Shown: one piece after another, positions 8,414 to 17,589 of the stretch
How the letters are laid out: each line of letters begins with the position of its first letter
How positions within the stretch are numbered: the first letter of the stretch is position 1
DNA from: QWQI01 sp964608915
GTDB taxonomy: Bacteria > Planctomycetota > Planctomycetia > Isosphaerales > Isosphaeraceae
Direction: 5' to 3'
NCBI GenBank assembly: GCA_964608915.1
Contig: CAZSQA010000005.1
Span: 124,001 to 188,000 of the forward strand
DNA: 64,000 nt
The notes under the pieces: generated by a model
Seen by the model: the letters and a program-made list of their open reading frames with translations, nothing else
What the model was told of the DNA's origin: nothing
The model's database searches: none
Translations under genes and position numbers: made by a program

Positions 8414-9181
8414 TCAGAATTTCGGCGTCGCTTTCAGCCTCCGGCCCATTTCGGGCACGACATCCCGAATGCCGGAAGTGGCGTCGGGCCAGATCGTCAG
8501 CCTGCCCCGATATCCGATTTCTTCGAGCGTTTCCCCCAGGCGTTCCCAATCGACGGTCAGGCCGCGCCTGGCGAGCCCAAGCCCTTGAAACTCCGGATCC
8601 GTGGCGTAAACCAGGCCGAGCAGATCATGTGCCGATTCGGCGGATGAGACGATATCCTGGCCAGAGACCGTCAAACGGCCGGGGTCGAGACTGACGTTGA
8701 GGTTCGGGTGCGCGGTGGCCCGGATCGCTTCGACGAGCGTGCCGAAAGGCTCCAGGCCGACTTCGCAAGTGAGGATCACACCGTGCTTTTCCGCGGCATC
8801 GGCCAGTTGGCGCAAATGATCCAGATAAACGGACCGACGGTTTTCGTCGGCGGGCACGGCTCCCGGCGCAAGGCACACGCGGCGCGTGCCCAGTTCGTAA
8901 GCCATTTCCATCGCGCCCTTCATTCGGTTCACGCGGTCGTCCCACTGGTCAATTTCGCCGATCGGACGGCGCATCGGCAGTGCGACGGCTTCCAGCATAA
9001 TCCCGCCGGAATTGAGCAGGGCACGAATTTCGCGGCGGCCGGTGCGGCTCAGTTCACGCGGGGAAAGCGGCCCGACCGCTTCGATGGCCGCCGCCCCAAG
9101 CCCCCATTCGGCGATCGATCGAACGGCGTCCCGCAGGTCATCGCCCGGAGGAATTCGCAGTGCCAGATTCTTGCGTGTCAC
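8414..9181 (-). CDS. Sugar phosphate isomerase/epimerase-like TIM-barrel protein
   Basis: 255 residues, GTG start at 9181. The sequence has the pattern of the xylose-isomerase-like TIM barrel (AP endonuclease family 2): GTRRVCLAPGAVPADENRR, then HGVILTCEVGLEPFGTLVEA (metal-binding Glu strand), NLNVSLDPGRL (Asp-His-like site) and a final GYRGRLTIWPD strand. The substrate is not identifiable. Convergent with the phosphodiesterase-like gene, with only 17 bp between the stops, so the two may share a functional context. Soluble, cytoplasmic. Confidence 0.75.
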   Translation of the reverse strand: MTRKNLALRIPPGDDLRDAVRSIAEWGLGAAAIEAVGPLSPRELSRTGRREIRALLNSGGIMLEAVALPMRRPIGEIDQWDDRVNRMKGAMEMAYELGTRRVCLAPGAVPADENRRSVYLDHLRQLADAAEKHGVILTCEVGLEPFGTLVEAIRATAHPNLNVSLDPGRLTVSGQDIVSSAESAHDLLGLVYATDPEFQGLGLARRGLTVDWERLGETLEEIGYRGRLTIWPDATSGIRDVVPEMGRRLKATPKF

Positions 9182-9346
9182 AGCCTGTTCGCTCCGTTGC
9201 CTGCATCATCAGGCGGCCCTCCGGGATAGCCGGTTCAGCCCGAAAACCAGCCTCGGGTATCGATCATTATAGGGACCGCCGGGCCTGCGCGTAGCCGAAA
9301 CGTGCCGCCGGGCCTAAAATGCGAACGTAACGTCAGCAGCCGATGC

Positions 9347-10882
9347 ATGAAGGGTGAACGAGCCATCGATCCATTCCGACCCACACAGCCGCCACGATCG
9401 ATCTCCGTAGATTTTCCGCGAAATGCTGCAACGGCTGTTCCGGCATGTTCACAGGCGGCGATCGTCGAGCCCCTGCATGTGGATTTCCGTGCACTTCGAC
9501 TCGTCTTCGGCCAGGCCGATCAGCCATTTCTTCTGGAAAGCACAAGGCCTGATCCGACATCCAGCCGGTGGTCGATCTTCGCGGCCGAACCGGTTTCGAC
9601 TTTCGTTCTGAAAGACGGCCTGGCGGTCATCACCGACGCTTCGGGAGACGTTCGCGAAGAGAAAGTCGTGAACCTGCGAAACCGGAACACGGGCGACCGG
9701 ACTTTCCTGGATCCGCTTCGTCACTGGATTCGCCGTTTCCGCCGGCCTGAAGCGAATGAAACCGGCGAGCCCATCCCCGGGCCGTTCGCCGGCGGCGCGA
9801 TCGGCTGGCTGAGTTACGACCTGGGCCGTTCGCTGGAAAACTTGCCGAACCGCCTGCCCGACACAGAACGGTGGGACGATATCCGCCTGCATTTCTATGA
9901 TACTTTCGCCGTGTGGGATCACAAGCATCAGCGGGCCTGGCTCGTCGCCCGTGATTTCCCCGGACTTTCGACAATCCCGGCCCGTGAGCGATTCGACCGA
10001 TGGTCGGCCCGAATCGGCGAAGACAGAAATCCTGCGATACGCCCATGGCAGGGGGCGAACGTGCGTGCCATGTTGACGCGCGATCGCTATCTCCAAAGCA
10101 TCGGCCGCGTGCTCGATTACATCCGCGCCGGCGATATCTTTCAGGCCAATTTCACTCATCGATTCGAGTGCGAAAGTACGAACGACCCTCTCGCCCTGCA
10201 TGATCACCTGGCTACGATCAGCCCCGCTCCCTTCGCGGCCTTCGCACGCAGAGGCGATCAGGCCATGGTGTGCTCGAGCCCGGAATGGTTCTACCGCATC
10301 GAAGGCGAAAAGGTCGTGACCAGGCCCATCAAGGGAACACGCCCTCGGGGTGCCACGCCTGAAGCCGACGCGGCACAGCGTGCCGAATTGCTCGCCAGTG
10401 CGAAGGATCGTGCCGAGCTGACGATGATCGTTGACCTGGAACGCAACGACCTGGGCCGGGTCTGCCGATTCGGTTCCGTTCAGGTCAACCAGGCGATGGT
10501 TCTGGAAAGTTACGCCCAGGTGCACCACCTTGTGGCCGAAATCGAAGGGCGATTGAAGCCCGACTGCGATGACCTGGATCTTATGGTCGCAATGTTTCCA
10601 GGCGGTTCGATCACCGGGGCACCCAAGATTCGGGCCATGGAAATCATCGAGGAACTGGAAACGCATCGCCGCGGAATTTACACGGGTGCTGTCGGCTACG
10701 TCGGGACCGACGGCCGGTCAGCCTGGAACATTCCGATCCGAACGATCGTGAAGTCCGGCGGCACGTATTCGTTCAACGTCGGCGGCGGTATCGTGGCCGA
10801 CAGTGACCCCGCCGCGGAATACGAAGAGACGCGGACGAAAGCCCTCGGCATGCGGCAGGCGCTGGAGACGTCCGCCAAATGA
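9347..10882 (+). CDS. pabB: Aminodeoxychorismate synthase component I
   Basis: 511 residues from ATG 9347; an earlier in-frame start at 9302 is possible and the first ~45 residues look unconserved. The chorismate-binding domain carries PIKGTRPRG, with the Lys (329) typical of PabB where anthranilate synthase has Ala, plus MIVDLERNDLGRV and FPGGSITGAPK. With a glutaminase partner it converts chorismate to 4-amino-4-deoxychorismate for folate synthesis. No pabA lies here, so the amidotransferase must be elsewhere. The stop overlaps the pabC start as ATGA (10879-10882). Confidence 0.92.
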   Translation: MKGERAIDPFRPTQPPRSISVDFPRNAATAVPACSQAAIVEPLHVDFRALRLVFGQADQPFLLESTRPDPTSSRWSIFAAEPVSTFVLKDGLAVITDASGDVREEKVVNLRNRNTGDRTFLDPLRHWIRRFRRPEANETGEPIPGPFAGGAIGWLSYDLGRSLENLPNRLPDTERWDDIRLHFYDTFAVWDHKHQRAWLVARDFPGLSTIPARERFDRWSARIGEDRNPAIRPWQGANVRAMLTRDRYLQSIGRVLDYIRAGDIFQANFTHRFECESTNDPLALHDHLATISPAPFAAFARRGDQAMVCSSPEWFYRIEGEKVVTRPIKGTRPRGATPEADAAQRAELLASAKDRAELTMIVDLERNDLGRVCRFGSVQVNQAMVLESYAQVHHLVAEIEGRLKPDCDDLDLMVAMFPGGSITGAPKIRAMEIIEELETHRRGIYTGAVGYVGTDGRSAWNIPIRTIVKSGGTYSFNVGGGIVADSDPAAEYEETRTKALGMRQALETSAK

Positions 10883-11712
10883 ACACGAAGTCACCGGTCA
10901 CGATCGCCTGGCACCGTGGCGAGTTCCGTCCTTTCGACGAAATCGCCATTCCCGTCACGGACCGTGTTTTCGAACACGGCCTCGGGTTGTTCGAGACGAT
11001 GCGGGGCGAGCAAGACAACGTGCCGCTCTGGCCCTTGCACCGGCGCAGGCTCTGCGATTCGGCGGCGACGCTTCGGCTCGTTATCGACGAATCGCGATTG
11101 CCGAACCCGGCCGTTCTCGAATCGTTGATTCGGGCGAATGGCCTGGGGCATGCTTCATGCCGACTGCGGCTGGTGCTCACAGGCGGCACAGGGTCTTCAG
11201 CCGGTGAGGTTTATGTCGTCGCCCGAGAACTCGAACCGGCGAAAGTCGAGGGGCTGAAACTGTCGGATGACACCTGGCCCGTCGACCGTCGTGACACGCT
11301 CGTCCGCCACAAATCGCTCAATTACTGGGCGCGAAGGTTGGCCCACGAACAGGCCGCCGCCAGCGGGGCCGACGACGCTCTCATTGAGGATCAGGACGGA
11401 TCGATCTGGGAATCGGCTCGTTCGGCGCTCTTTCTCATCGTCGGCGGTGAATGGATCGCGCCACCCGCGAACGGGCCGATGCTCGCGAGCGTCGCCGCCG
11501 GGGCGATCGAACGGCTGCTGACCGAACATGGGCAGACGGGGCTGACTAGACTCACCGTCACCGCCGACACGTTCGCCCGGGCGGACGAAGTCATTCTGGC
11601 CAACGCCGTACGGGGGCCGATGAGCGTTTCGAAATGGCGTGAGAATCGCTATGACACTCATGGTCCAGGGTTTACGGCGATTCGTGAAATGTGGCGGTCC
11701 ACCTGGTTTTGA
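10879..11712 (+). CDS. pabC: Aminodeoxychorismate lyase / class IV aminotransferase
   Basis: 277 residues of the PLP-dependent fold-type IV family. The PLP Lys is Lys145 in VRHKSLNYW, and a phosphate/cofactor-side Glu is Glu178 in DGSIWESARS. Next to pabB with a 4-bp overlap, the likeliest reaction is cleavage of aminodeoxychorismate to p-aminobenzoate and pyruvate. A D-amino-acid or branched-chain aminotransferase would look similar in sequence, but the context decides. Its stop lies 11 bp before the Nif3-like gene, suggesting a three-gene operon. Confidence 0.88.
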   Translation: MNTKSPVTIAWHRGEFRPFDEIAIPVTDRVFEHGLGLFETMRGEQDNVPLWPLHRRRLCDSAATLRLVIDESRLPNPAVLESLIRANGLGHASCRLRLVLTGGTGSSAGEVYVVARELEPAKVEGLKLSDDTWPVDRRDTLVRHKSLNYWARRLAHEQAAASGADDALIEDQDGSIWESARSALFLIVGGEWIAPPANGPMLASVAAGAIERLLTEHGQTGLTRLTVTADTFARADEVILANAVRGPMSVSKWRENRYDTHGPGFTAIREMWRSTWF

Positions 11713-11723
11713 GGCATGATGCG

Positions 11724-12854
11724 ATGAAGTTACAGGAATTGCTGAGAATTCTCGACGACATCGCGCCGCTGCGGCTGGCAGAGTCGTGGGACAACGTCGG
11801 GCTCCTGCTCGGAGATCCGGCGGCCGAAGTGCGATCCTGCATGACCTGCCTGACGGTTACCCCCGAAGTCGCGCAGGAGGCCGTTTCGCAAGGGGCGGAC
11901 GTCATCGTCTCTCACCATCCGATTCTGTTCCGGGGGGCGAAATCGATCCGGGCTGACGTGCCTGGCACCGACATCGTGTGGAATCTCGCCCGAGCCGGCA
12001 TCGCCGTCGTGAGCCATCACACGGGCTGGGATAGTGCGAAAGGCGGAGCGAACGACTGCATCGCCCGTGCCCTGGAATTGAAGGATGTCGAACCGATTCG
12101 GCCCGTGTCGGGGCCGGAGTGCGTGAAGTTCGTCGTGTTCGTGCCCGAAGAGAACCTGGAAGCGGTTCGTCAGGCCGCGTTCGAAGCCGGGGCAGGGCAC
12201 ATCGGGCTCTATGACGAATGTAGCTTTTCGCACCCGGGCGTCGGCACGTTTCGCGGCTCGGAAGGCACGAACCCCGCGATCGGCCAGCCCGGCCGGCGTG
12301 AGGAAGCTGCGGAACGACGCCTTGAGATCATCTGCCGCAAAGGGCTTCGATTTCGTGTCATGGCCGCGATCCGCGCCGCGCATATGTACGAGGAACCGGC
12401 TGTGGATGTCTATCCGCTTCTGGAAGTCGCATTGCAATCCGACGCAGGCGTCGGCCGCATCGGCACGGCGAGCGCAGGCGTTTCGCTTCGAATGCTTGCG
12501 AGGCTTGCCCAAAATGGGCTGGCATCGAAGGCCGTTCAGGTCGCACTGGCGGCCGGCGTTTCGCCGGATGACCAGGCCGATCGAGTTGCGATCGCATGCG
12601 GTGCCGGCGACGAGCTGCTGGACGACGCTGTGTCGGCAGGCGCGAAGGTGCTCGTCAGCGGCGAGCTGCGGTATCATTCGATCTGCAGGGCGGCTCAGGC
12701 CGGTCTCTCGACGATCCTCGTCGGCCACCATGCCAGCGAACGGATGTCGATGGAAACTATGTCGAAAGTGATCAGCGCGGTGGCCGGAGAGCTTCGTGTC
12801 TGGGCAGCACGCTCGGAACGGGAACCGCTCGTGAATTTGGATAACCTTGGCTGA
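11724..12854 (+). CDS. Nif3-like dinuclear metal-centre protein
   Basis: 376 residues from ATG 11724 (MKLQELLRILDDIAP). It has the family motifs ESWDNVGLLLGDP near the N-terminus, VIVSHHPILFRGAKSI (metal-binding His pair), VVSHHTGWDSAKGGAND, and near the C-terminus LVSGELRYHS and LVGHHASER. It is a full-length member with the inserted PII-like middle domain (about residues 125-230). It is often linked in annotation to GTP cyclohydrolase I type 2, but the true function is unsettled. It follows pabC closely, which fits a folate/pterin neighbourhood but does not prove it. Confidence 0.9.
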   Translation: MKLQELLRILDDIAPLRLAESWDNVGLLLGDPAAEVRSCMTCLTVTPEVAQEAVSQGADVIVSHHPILFRGAKSIRADVPGTDIVWNLARAGIAVVSHHTGWDSAKGGANDCIARALELKDVEPIRPVSGPECVKFVVFVPEENLEAVRQAAFEAGAGHIGLYDECSFSHPGVGTFRGSEGTNPAIGQPGRREEAAERRLEIICRKGLRFRVMAAIRAAHMYEEPAVDVYPLLEVALQSDAGVGRIGTASAGVSLRMLARLAQNGLASKAVQVALAAGVSPDDQADRVAIACGAGDELLDDAVSAGAKVLVSGELRYHSICRAAQAGLSTILVGHHASERMSMETMSKVISAVAGELRVWAARSEREPLVNLDNLG

Positions 12855-12940
12855 CGCCTCGCGAGTTCTCGCGTAGCGTGCAGCCAATCGATGCGACCGA
12901 AAACGATCGGGGCATCGATCTCTCAACGCCCCGTTCAGGA

Positions 12941-13315
12941 TCAGACGTCTTCTTCGTCGACTTCTTCGATACCACGATCCGCCATTTCCTGGGCGTCGGC
13001 GATCGTCTCTTCGTCGATCACGACCTCGTCGGCATCGGCGTCAGGGTCGTCGATGGCAGCGGATTTTGCGGCGCGGCCCGTGGGCAGGTTCAGCCAGGAA
13101 TCATGTTCCCACTGCCCTTGCCAGACCTTGCCCGTCCATTTCTGAAGGCTGATCTGCTTGACGGTCGGTCGGTCTTCGTCACGGATGACTTCGGACCAGG
13201 CGCCGGTGTATGCGGCCCGGACCTGCGAGGCCGATTCGCCCAGACACAACAACCGTTCGCCACCCGCCGCGATGATCGCGACAGCCCGCCAGTCCTGAGC
13301 ACCGTTCGAATTCAT
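12941..13315 (-). CDS. Hypothetical protein with acidic C-terminal tail
   Basis: 124 residues, ATG at 13315. The first ~85 residues look folded (WRAVAIIAAGGERLLCLGES, then KQISLQKWTGKVWQGQWEHD). The last ~35 are very acidic and probably disordered (DDPDADADEVVIDEETI, ending EEVDEEDV). No domain is recognised. Short cytoplasmic protein, convergent with the Nif3-like gene and separated from folD by 243 bp. A CGCGAG/CTCGCG hairpin (12860-12873) lies between it and the Nif3-like gene. Confidence 0.7.
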   Translation of the reverse strand: MNSNGAQDWRAVAIIAAGGERLLCLGESASQVRAAYTGAWSEVIRDEDRPTVKQISLQKWTGKVWQGQWEHDSWLNLPTGRAAKSAAIDDPDADADEVVIDEETIADAQEMADRGIEEVDEEDV

Positions 13316-13516
13316 GGATCGCTGTTTCCGTCAGTCTTTCGATTCGCTCTGAACTTCGGCCGGTTTTCCCGAGCCGGAAGTGCCTCAATAAGATAGTATC
13401 ATGCCCCGGGGCCAGATTCGGCAAGCCCAATCGCGGAAATGAGCCGGCGAGACCACAAGTCATTCGATCGTCGCAAGTCCCGGACATTCATCCGCGGCAC
13501 AGGCGATTCCGGTCCG

Positions 13517-13550
13517 AAAAGGCCCCGAAGTGAATTTGCCTCAGGGGCTT
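13517..13550 (-). terminator. Probable terminator downstream of folD
   Basis: On the minus strand GCCCC (13544-13548) pairs with GGGGC (13522-13526) across a 17-nt loop and is followed by TTTT (13517-13520), just after the folD stop at 13559. The stem is short (five G-C pairs plus partial extension), so confidence is moderate. Confidence 0.4.
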
Positions 13551-13558
13551 CCGGTCAT

Positions 13559-14437
13559 TTATTCGGGCTTTTCGACGAGTCGTCGTGCCGCTTCGAACGT
13601 GTTCCGCAACAGCATGGCCACCGTCAGCGGGCCCACGCCGCCGGGCACGGGGGTGATCGCCGATGCGACCTGCGCGGCTTCCGAATAGTCGACATCGCCG
13701 CAAAGTGTGCCGTCGGCCCGGCGGTGAATGCCGACGTCGATCACGACGGCCCGGGGCTTGATCCACGATCCTTTGACCATCTCCGGCTGACCCGCCGCCA
13801 CGACGAGGATGTCCGCCTCTCGACACAAGCCAGGAAGATCTTGTGACGCCGTGTGCGCGACCGTCACAGTGGCATCGCCACCCGGGCCTTTGGCCATGAG
13901 CAACAGCGCCATCGGTTTGCCGACGATGTTCGACCGGCCCAGAACGACCGCCCGCTTGCCCTTCGTTTCGATATTTTCGCGGATCAGAAGTTCGCGAACG
14001 CCCAGCGGCGTACATGGAACCAGACGTGGCGTGCCCAGAGCGAGCAGCCCCATATTCACCGGATGAAATCCGTCGGCGTCCTTTTCGGGCCGGATGCGCC
14101 GCAAAAGGGCTTCCGAATCGAGATGACGCGGCAGCGGAAGCTGGACGAGAATTCCGTGGATCGTGTGATCGTCGTTGAGTCGGTCAATGGCATCGGAGAT
14201 CTCGTCCTGAGTCGCCGTGGCGTCCATTTCGACGATCATGTCAGAAAATCCGGTCGACTGAGCGGCCTTGCGCTTGTTTCGGACATAAACGGCACTGGCC
14301 GGTTCGGATCCGACCAGAATCACGCCCAGGCCAGGCATCACGCCCGTGGCCGAACGCCATTTGACGACTTCATCCGCGAGTTCGGCGCGAAGCGTGTCGG
14401 CAAGGCCTTTTCCGTCAAGTATGCGGGCTGCGGGCAT
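13559..14437 (-). CDS. folD: Methylenetetrahydrofolate dehydrogenase / methenyl-THF cyclohydrolase
   Basis: 292 residues from ATG 14437. The catalytic YVRNKRKAAQSTG motif (Lys55) matches the YVxxKxK signature. QLPLPRHLDSEALLRRI, KDADGFHPVNMG, the Rossmann VVLGRSNIVGKP and TPVPGGVGPLTVAMLL follow in the canonical order. The bifunctional enzyme interconverts 5,10-methylene-THF and 10-formyl-THF in one-carbon metabolism. The frame continues 16 codons upstream but that extension is unlike the family. Divergent from the MATE exporter gene. Confidence 0.95.
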   Translation of the reverse strand: MPAARILDGKGLADTLRAELADEVVKWRSATGVMPGLGVILVGSEPASAVYVRNKRKAAQSTGFSDMIVEMDATATQDEISDAIDRLNDDHTIHGILVQLPLPRHLDSEALLRRIRPEKDADGFHPVNMGLLALGTPRLVPCTPLGVRELLIRENIETKGKRAVVLGRSNIVGKPMALLLMAKGPGGDATVTVAHTASQDLPGLCREADILVVAAGQPEMVKGSWIKPRAVVIDVGIHRRADGTLCGDVDYSEAAQVASAITPVPGGVGPLTVAMLLRNTFEAARRLVEKPE

Positions 14438-14555
14438 GAGAGCGGTTTCCGGAAATCTGACGACGCGCGGGCATGTTCGGGCCAACCTTTTCAGCGATTT
14501 ATGATACGATGTTCCGCCCGGAAACCCAAGGATTTCCGTCAGGGCGAAGGAGCCG

Positions 14556-15968
14556 ATGAACGTGACCGAGACCGTGGGCGTGAACCAGACCGCCGAAGTG
14601 AATCACCCCGATTCCACCGACACCGAACTGCTGCGCCATATCCGGCGGCTGGCCATCCCCGTACTGATCCAGCAGGCGTTGATGTATCTGGTGGGAGTCT
14701 CGGACACTCTGATCACAGGCCGATACCTCACCTCGGACGACGTGGCCGCGGTGACGATCGCCACCTATATCTCATGGTTCCTCAGCGGCCTGATGGCCGT
14801 GATCACTTCGGGTTCGATGGCCATCGTTTCGAATCGGGTCGGCGCGGGTGATTACGTCGAAGCCAACCGGATCACGGGTATATCGATCTTCCTGGCCCTC
14901 GCGATGGGCCTGTTCATTCAGGTCTTCGGTCTTTCCACGGCCGGGGCGATCGTTACGGGCATGAACATGAACGGCCCTTCCGCTGAGGCCGCCGCGATTT
15001 ACTTTCGCGTCGTGGTCGCGGCAGGCCCGCTGATCGCGCTTCGAATCGTCGGCAATGCCTGCATGGCGGCAGCCGGAGACACCCGAACGGGGTCGCTCAT
15101 TATGCTGGTCGTCAATGTGGCGAACGTCATTCTCAGCTATGCGCTGGTCGTGGGTACTGCGGGGCTCCCCAAATTGGGGATCGCCGGTGTCGCGCTGGGC
15201 ACCGCCATCGGTGAGGGGCTGGGTGGCCTGCTGGCGCTGGCGGCATTGATCCGGGGCAGGGCAGGGCTGCGGCTGAAGGCTGCCAACTTGATCCCGGAAC
15301 GCACCCGACTGGCTCGAATCGTGCGCATCAGCCTTCCGACACTGGGCGAAACCAGTGCGGGAATTCTCGGGCAAGTCTGGTTTCTGGCCCTGGTGAACCG
15401 CTTGGGCGCGATCTCCACGGCCGCCCATGGCGTGGCGATCAAGTGCGAGTCGATCTCCTATCTCATGGTCGGCGGATTCGCATCGCCCGCGGGCATTCTG
15501 GCCGGGCAATATCTGGGCGCGAACCGCCCCGATCTGGCGAAGAAAGCAGCGAACTATTGCTGGGCTCTGGGTAACCTGCTCCTGGCGGCGATGGGCATTC
15601 TGCTGTTCTTCGCCAACGAACCGATGTTTCGGATCTTCCTCGGCTCCGGCAAGCCGGAACTGATCACCGAAGGCGCCCCCATGCTGCCCGTGGTCGCATT
15701 CGCCATGCCAGGGCTGGCGACGATCAACGTGATTTCAGCCGTATTCCGCGGCTCCGGTGCCACCAGGCTGCCCTTTTACAGCGCCATGCTCGGCCTGTTC
15801 CTGTTGCGTATTCCTATCACGTACCTGCTCGCTAATCCTGAGGATGGCACGTGGCTGGGCTGGGGCCTGAAGGGGGCCTGGATCGCCATGCTCGTCGACC
15901 TGAACCTGCGCGGGCTGTGGCTCGGCGTGCAGTTCTGGCGTGGCAAATGGATCAAGTCCAGGGTTTGA
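14556..15968 (+). CDS. MATE family efflux transporter
   Basis: 470 residues, about 12 hydrophobic segments in two similar halves, beginning IRRLAIPVLIQQALMYLVGV and typical of the MatE superfamily (GVSDTLITGRYL in place of the NorM VGxVDTxMVG motif). Such inner-membrane proteins export cationic drugs, metabolites or lipid-linked compounds using a Na+ or H+ gradient. The substrate is unknown. A GAAGGAG ribosome site lies just before ATG 14556. It starts about 118 bp from folD, divergently. The following oxidoreductase gene is 115 bp downstream on the same strand. Confidence 0.9.
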   Translation: MNVTETVGVNQTAEVNHPDSTDTELLRHIRRLAIPVLIQQALMYLVGVSDTLITGRYLTSDDVAAVTIATYISWFLSGLMAVITSGSMAIVSNRVGAGDYVEANRITGISIFLALAMGLFIQVFGLSTAGAIVTGMNMNGPSAEAAAIYFRVVVAAGPLIALRIVGNACMAAAGDTRTGSLIMLVVNVANVILSYALVVGTAGLPKLGIAGVALGTAIGEGLGGLLALAALIRGRAGLRLKAANLIPERTRLARIVRISLPTLGETSAGILGQVWFLALVNRLGAISTAAHGVAIKCESISYLMVGGFASPAGILAGQYLGANRPDLAKKAANYCWALGNLLLAAMGILLFFANEPMFRIFLGSGKPELITEGAPMLPVVAFAMPGLATINVISAVFRGSGATRLPFYSAMLGLFLLRIPITYLLANPEDGTWLGWGLKGAWIAMLVDLNLRGLWLGVQFWRGKWIKSRV

Positions 15969-16083
15969 ATACGCTACGGCAGGGCTTGCGTCACGCTGCC
16001 CTTGCGAGTTCCAATCGGGCGAATCCGTCAGAATTGTCCATGTACGATCCTGAAACGCTCAAGAACGACTGAGAAGCGACGCG

Positions 16084-17070
16084 ATGACTGAAGCCACCGG
16101 TTCCGTCAAAATCCGCTGGGCCATTCTGGGCTGTGCCCGCATCAGCCGCCGGGGGCTCATTCCCGGCATCCTCGGCAGCCGCTCCGGCACGCTGGACTTG
16201 CTGGCCAGCCGCCGCGCCGGTGCCGCCAGCGCATGGGCCAGCGAATTCGGAATCCCCCGCACGGCCGATAGCTACGAAGCCGCCCTAGCCGACAAGGCCA
16301 TCGACGCCGTTTACATCCCTCTCGCCAATGAAGAGCACGCCCCCTTCGTGAAAGCCGCCGCCGATGCGGGCAAGCATATCCTGTGCGAAAAGCCGCTGGC
16401 GCTCGACGCTGCCGAGGCCCGGGGCATGGTCGAATATTGCCGGGCGAAGGGCGTCGTCCTGATGGAAGCCTTCATGTGGCGGCATCAGCCACGCACGAAA
16501 GCCCTTCTGGCCGACGTTCGCAACGGCCGCATCGGCGAACTCCGGCTGATCCGATCCAGCTTTTCCTTCCCGATCGATCCCGGCGACTGGCGGCTCGACC
16601 CTTCCCGGGGCGGCGGATCGCTCTGGGATGTCGGTTGTTACGGCGTATCCACCGTTCGCCTTTTCGCAGGCCAGGAACCCGAAGGCATTCGCGGCCACGC
16701 CCGGTTCAGCGATCGCGGCGTCGACATGACCCTCGCGGCGACGCTCAAGTTCCCCTCGGGCGTCATCGGCGTGATCGACTGCAGCTTCGAACAGCCTTTT
16801 CGATGCGTTTATGAGCTGGTCGGCACCGCCGGCAGCGTAATCGTTCCCGATGCCTACCTGCCCGGCGACGCCCCCGTGTCACGCTTTTATGACCTGGACG
16901 GCAAACTGGCCGAAGAGGTCGTCTACGACGGCCGCAACCAGTACGCCTGTATGGTCGATGCCTTTGCCGAGGGCGTTCGGACAGGCAAGCTTCGGGAACC
17001 CGCTGAGGACGGACTCGAACAGATGGCCGCCCTCGACGCCGTTCTTGCAGCTTGCCGGTCGACCGGTTGA
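16084..17070 (+). CDS. Gfo/Idh/MocA family oxidoreductase
   Basis: 328 residues. The N-terminal Rossmann fold begins IRWAILGCARISRRGLIPG (dinucleotide-binding loop at about 16-22), and the family motif CEKPLA is at 101-106, with Lys103 as the likely catalytic/NAD-contacting residue. The C-terminal half is the usual substrate-binding beta-sheet (GGGSLWDVGCYGVSTVRLF). It probably oxidises or isomerises a sugar or inositol derivative; planctomycetes carry many paralogues and the substrate cannot be inferred. No Tat signal, so cytoplasmic. Confidence 0.9.
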   Translation: MTEATGSVKIRWAILGCARISRRGLIPGILGSRSGTLDLLASRRAGAASAWASEFGIPRTADSYEAALADKAIDAVYIPLANEEHAPFVKAAADAGKHILCEKPLALDAAEARGMVEYCRAKGVVLMEAFMWRHQPRTKALLADVRNGRIGELRLIRSSFSFPIDPGDWRLDPSRGGGSLWDVGCYGVSTVRLFAGQEPEGIRGHARFSDRGVDMTLAATLKFPSGVIGVIDCSFEQPFRCVYELVGTAGSVIVPDAYLPGDAPVSRFYDLDGKLAEEVVYDGRNQYACMVDAFAEGVRTGKLREPAEDGLEQMAALDAVLAACRSTG

Positions 17071-17075
17071 ACGAA

Positions 17076-17136
17076 TCGAATCGATTCGAAGATACGGCAT
17101 GACCGGGACGACAAATCCCTTTCGTTGTGGTATGAT
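17076..17136 (+). promoter_or_regulatory. Candidate promoter with upstream 14-bp palindrome
   Basis: ACGACA (17108-17113), a 17-nt spacer and TATGAT (17131-17136) resemble a sigma-70 promoter (4/6 and 5/6) for the downstream hypothetical/methyltransferase pair. Upstream, TCGAATCGATTCGA (17076-17089) is a perfect palindrome. TCGA-containing words are common in this genome, so the palindrome may be chance. Confidence 0.35.
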
Positions 17137-17163
17137 GCAGGATCTGTGCCGCTTGAGGCGTCG

Positions 17164-17589
17164 ATGACGCATGCGGCGATTTCGAAGTCCGATACGAGCC
17201 ATCTCGGAAAAAGCGCAACCATGAGCCGCCCGCCAGTAAGTTCCGGAGCCCTCCTGCGAGACATTCAGCACGTGACCACGCGCATGAAAAAGGTGCGGAA
17301 GCTCATGACCGAGCTGCGTATCGGCTCAGCCAGCGAAGATGCCTGGGAGAAAGCCGCTTCGGCCGGGCTGGAAGCGGCCAAGTCGGCCGCAGCCATCGTG
17401 GCCAGCCTGCCTGAAGAGATGGCCGAGCCGGACCTGCTCCTCAAAACCGTGCAAATGCAACGCTACGCGACGGGCATTCTGGTCCGCGTCAGGCGCATTC
17501 GCACGGCTCTGGGCCATGAAGGCGGCGTGCGTGAACTGGCCAGCGGCGAAGCCGACTTCGAAATCGAAGACGGGGCCGAGGACGAATGA
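17164..17589 (+). CDS. Conserved hypothetical helical protein
   Basis: 141 residues from ATG 17164; a second ATG at 17221 (MSRPPVSSG) is equally plausible. The body is helical and basic early (TRMKKVRKLMTELRIG), then Ala-rich, with an acidic end (EADFEIEDGAEDE). No known domain. Its stop overlaps the start of the methyltransferase gene as ATGA (17586-17589), so the two are translated together. A candidate promoter lies just upstream (17108-17136). Confidence 0.65.
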   Translation: MTHAAISKSDTSHLGKSATMSRPPVSSGALLRDIQHVTTRMKKVRKLMTELRIGSASEDAWEKAASAGLEAAKSAAAIVASLPEEMAEPDLLLKTVQMQRYATGILVRVRRIRTALGHEGGVRELASGEADFEIEDGAEDE

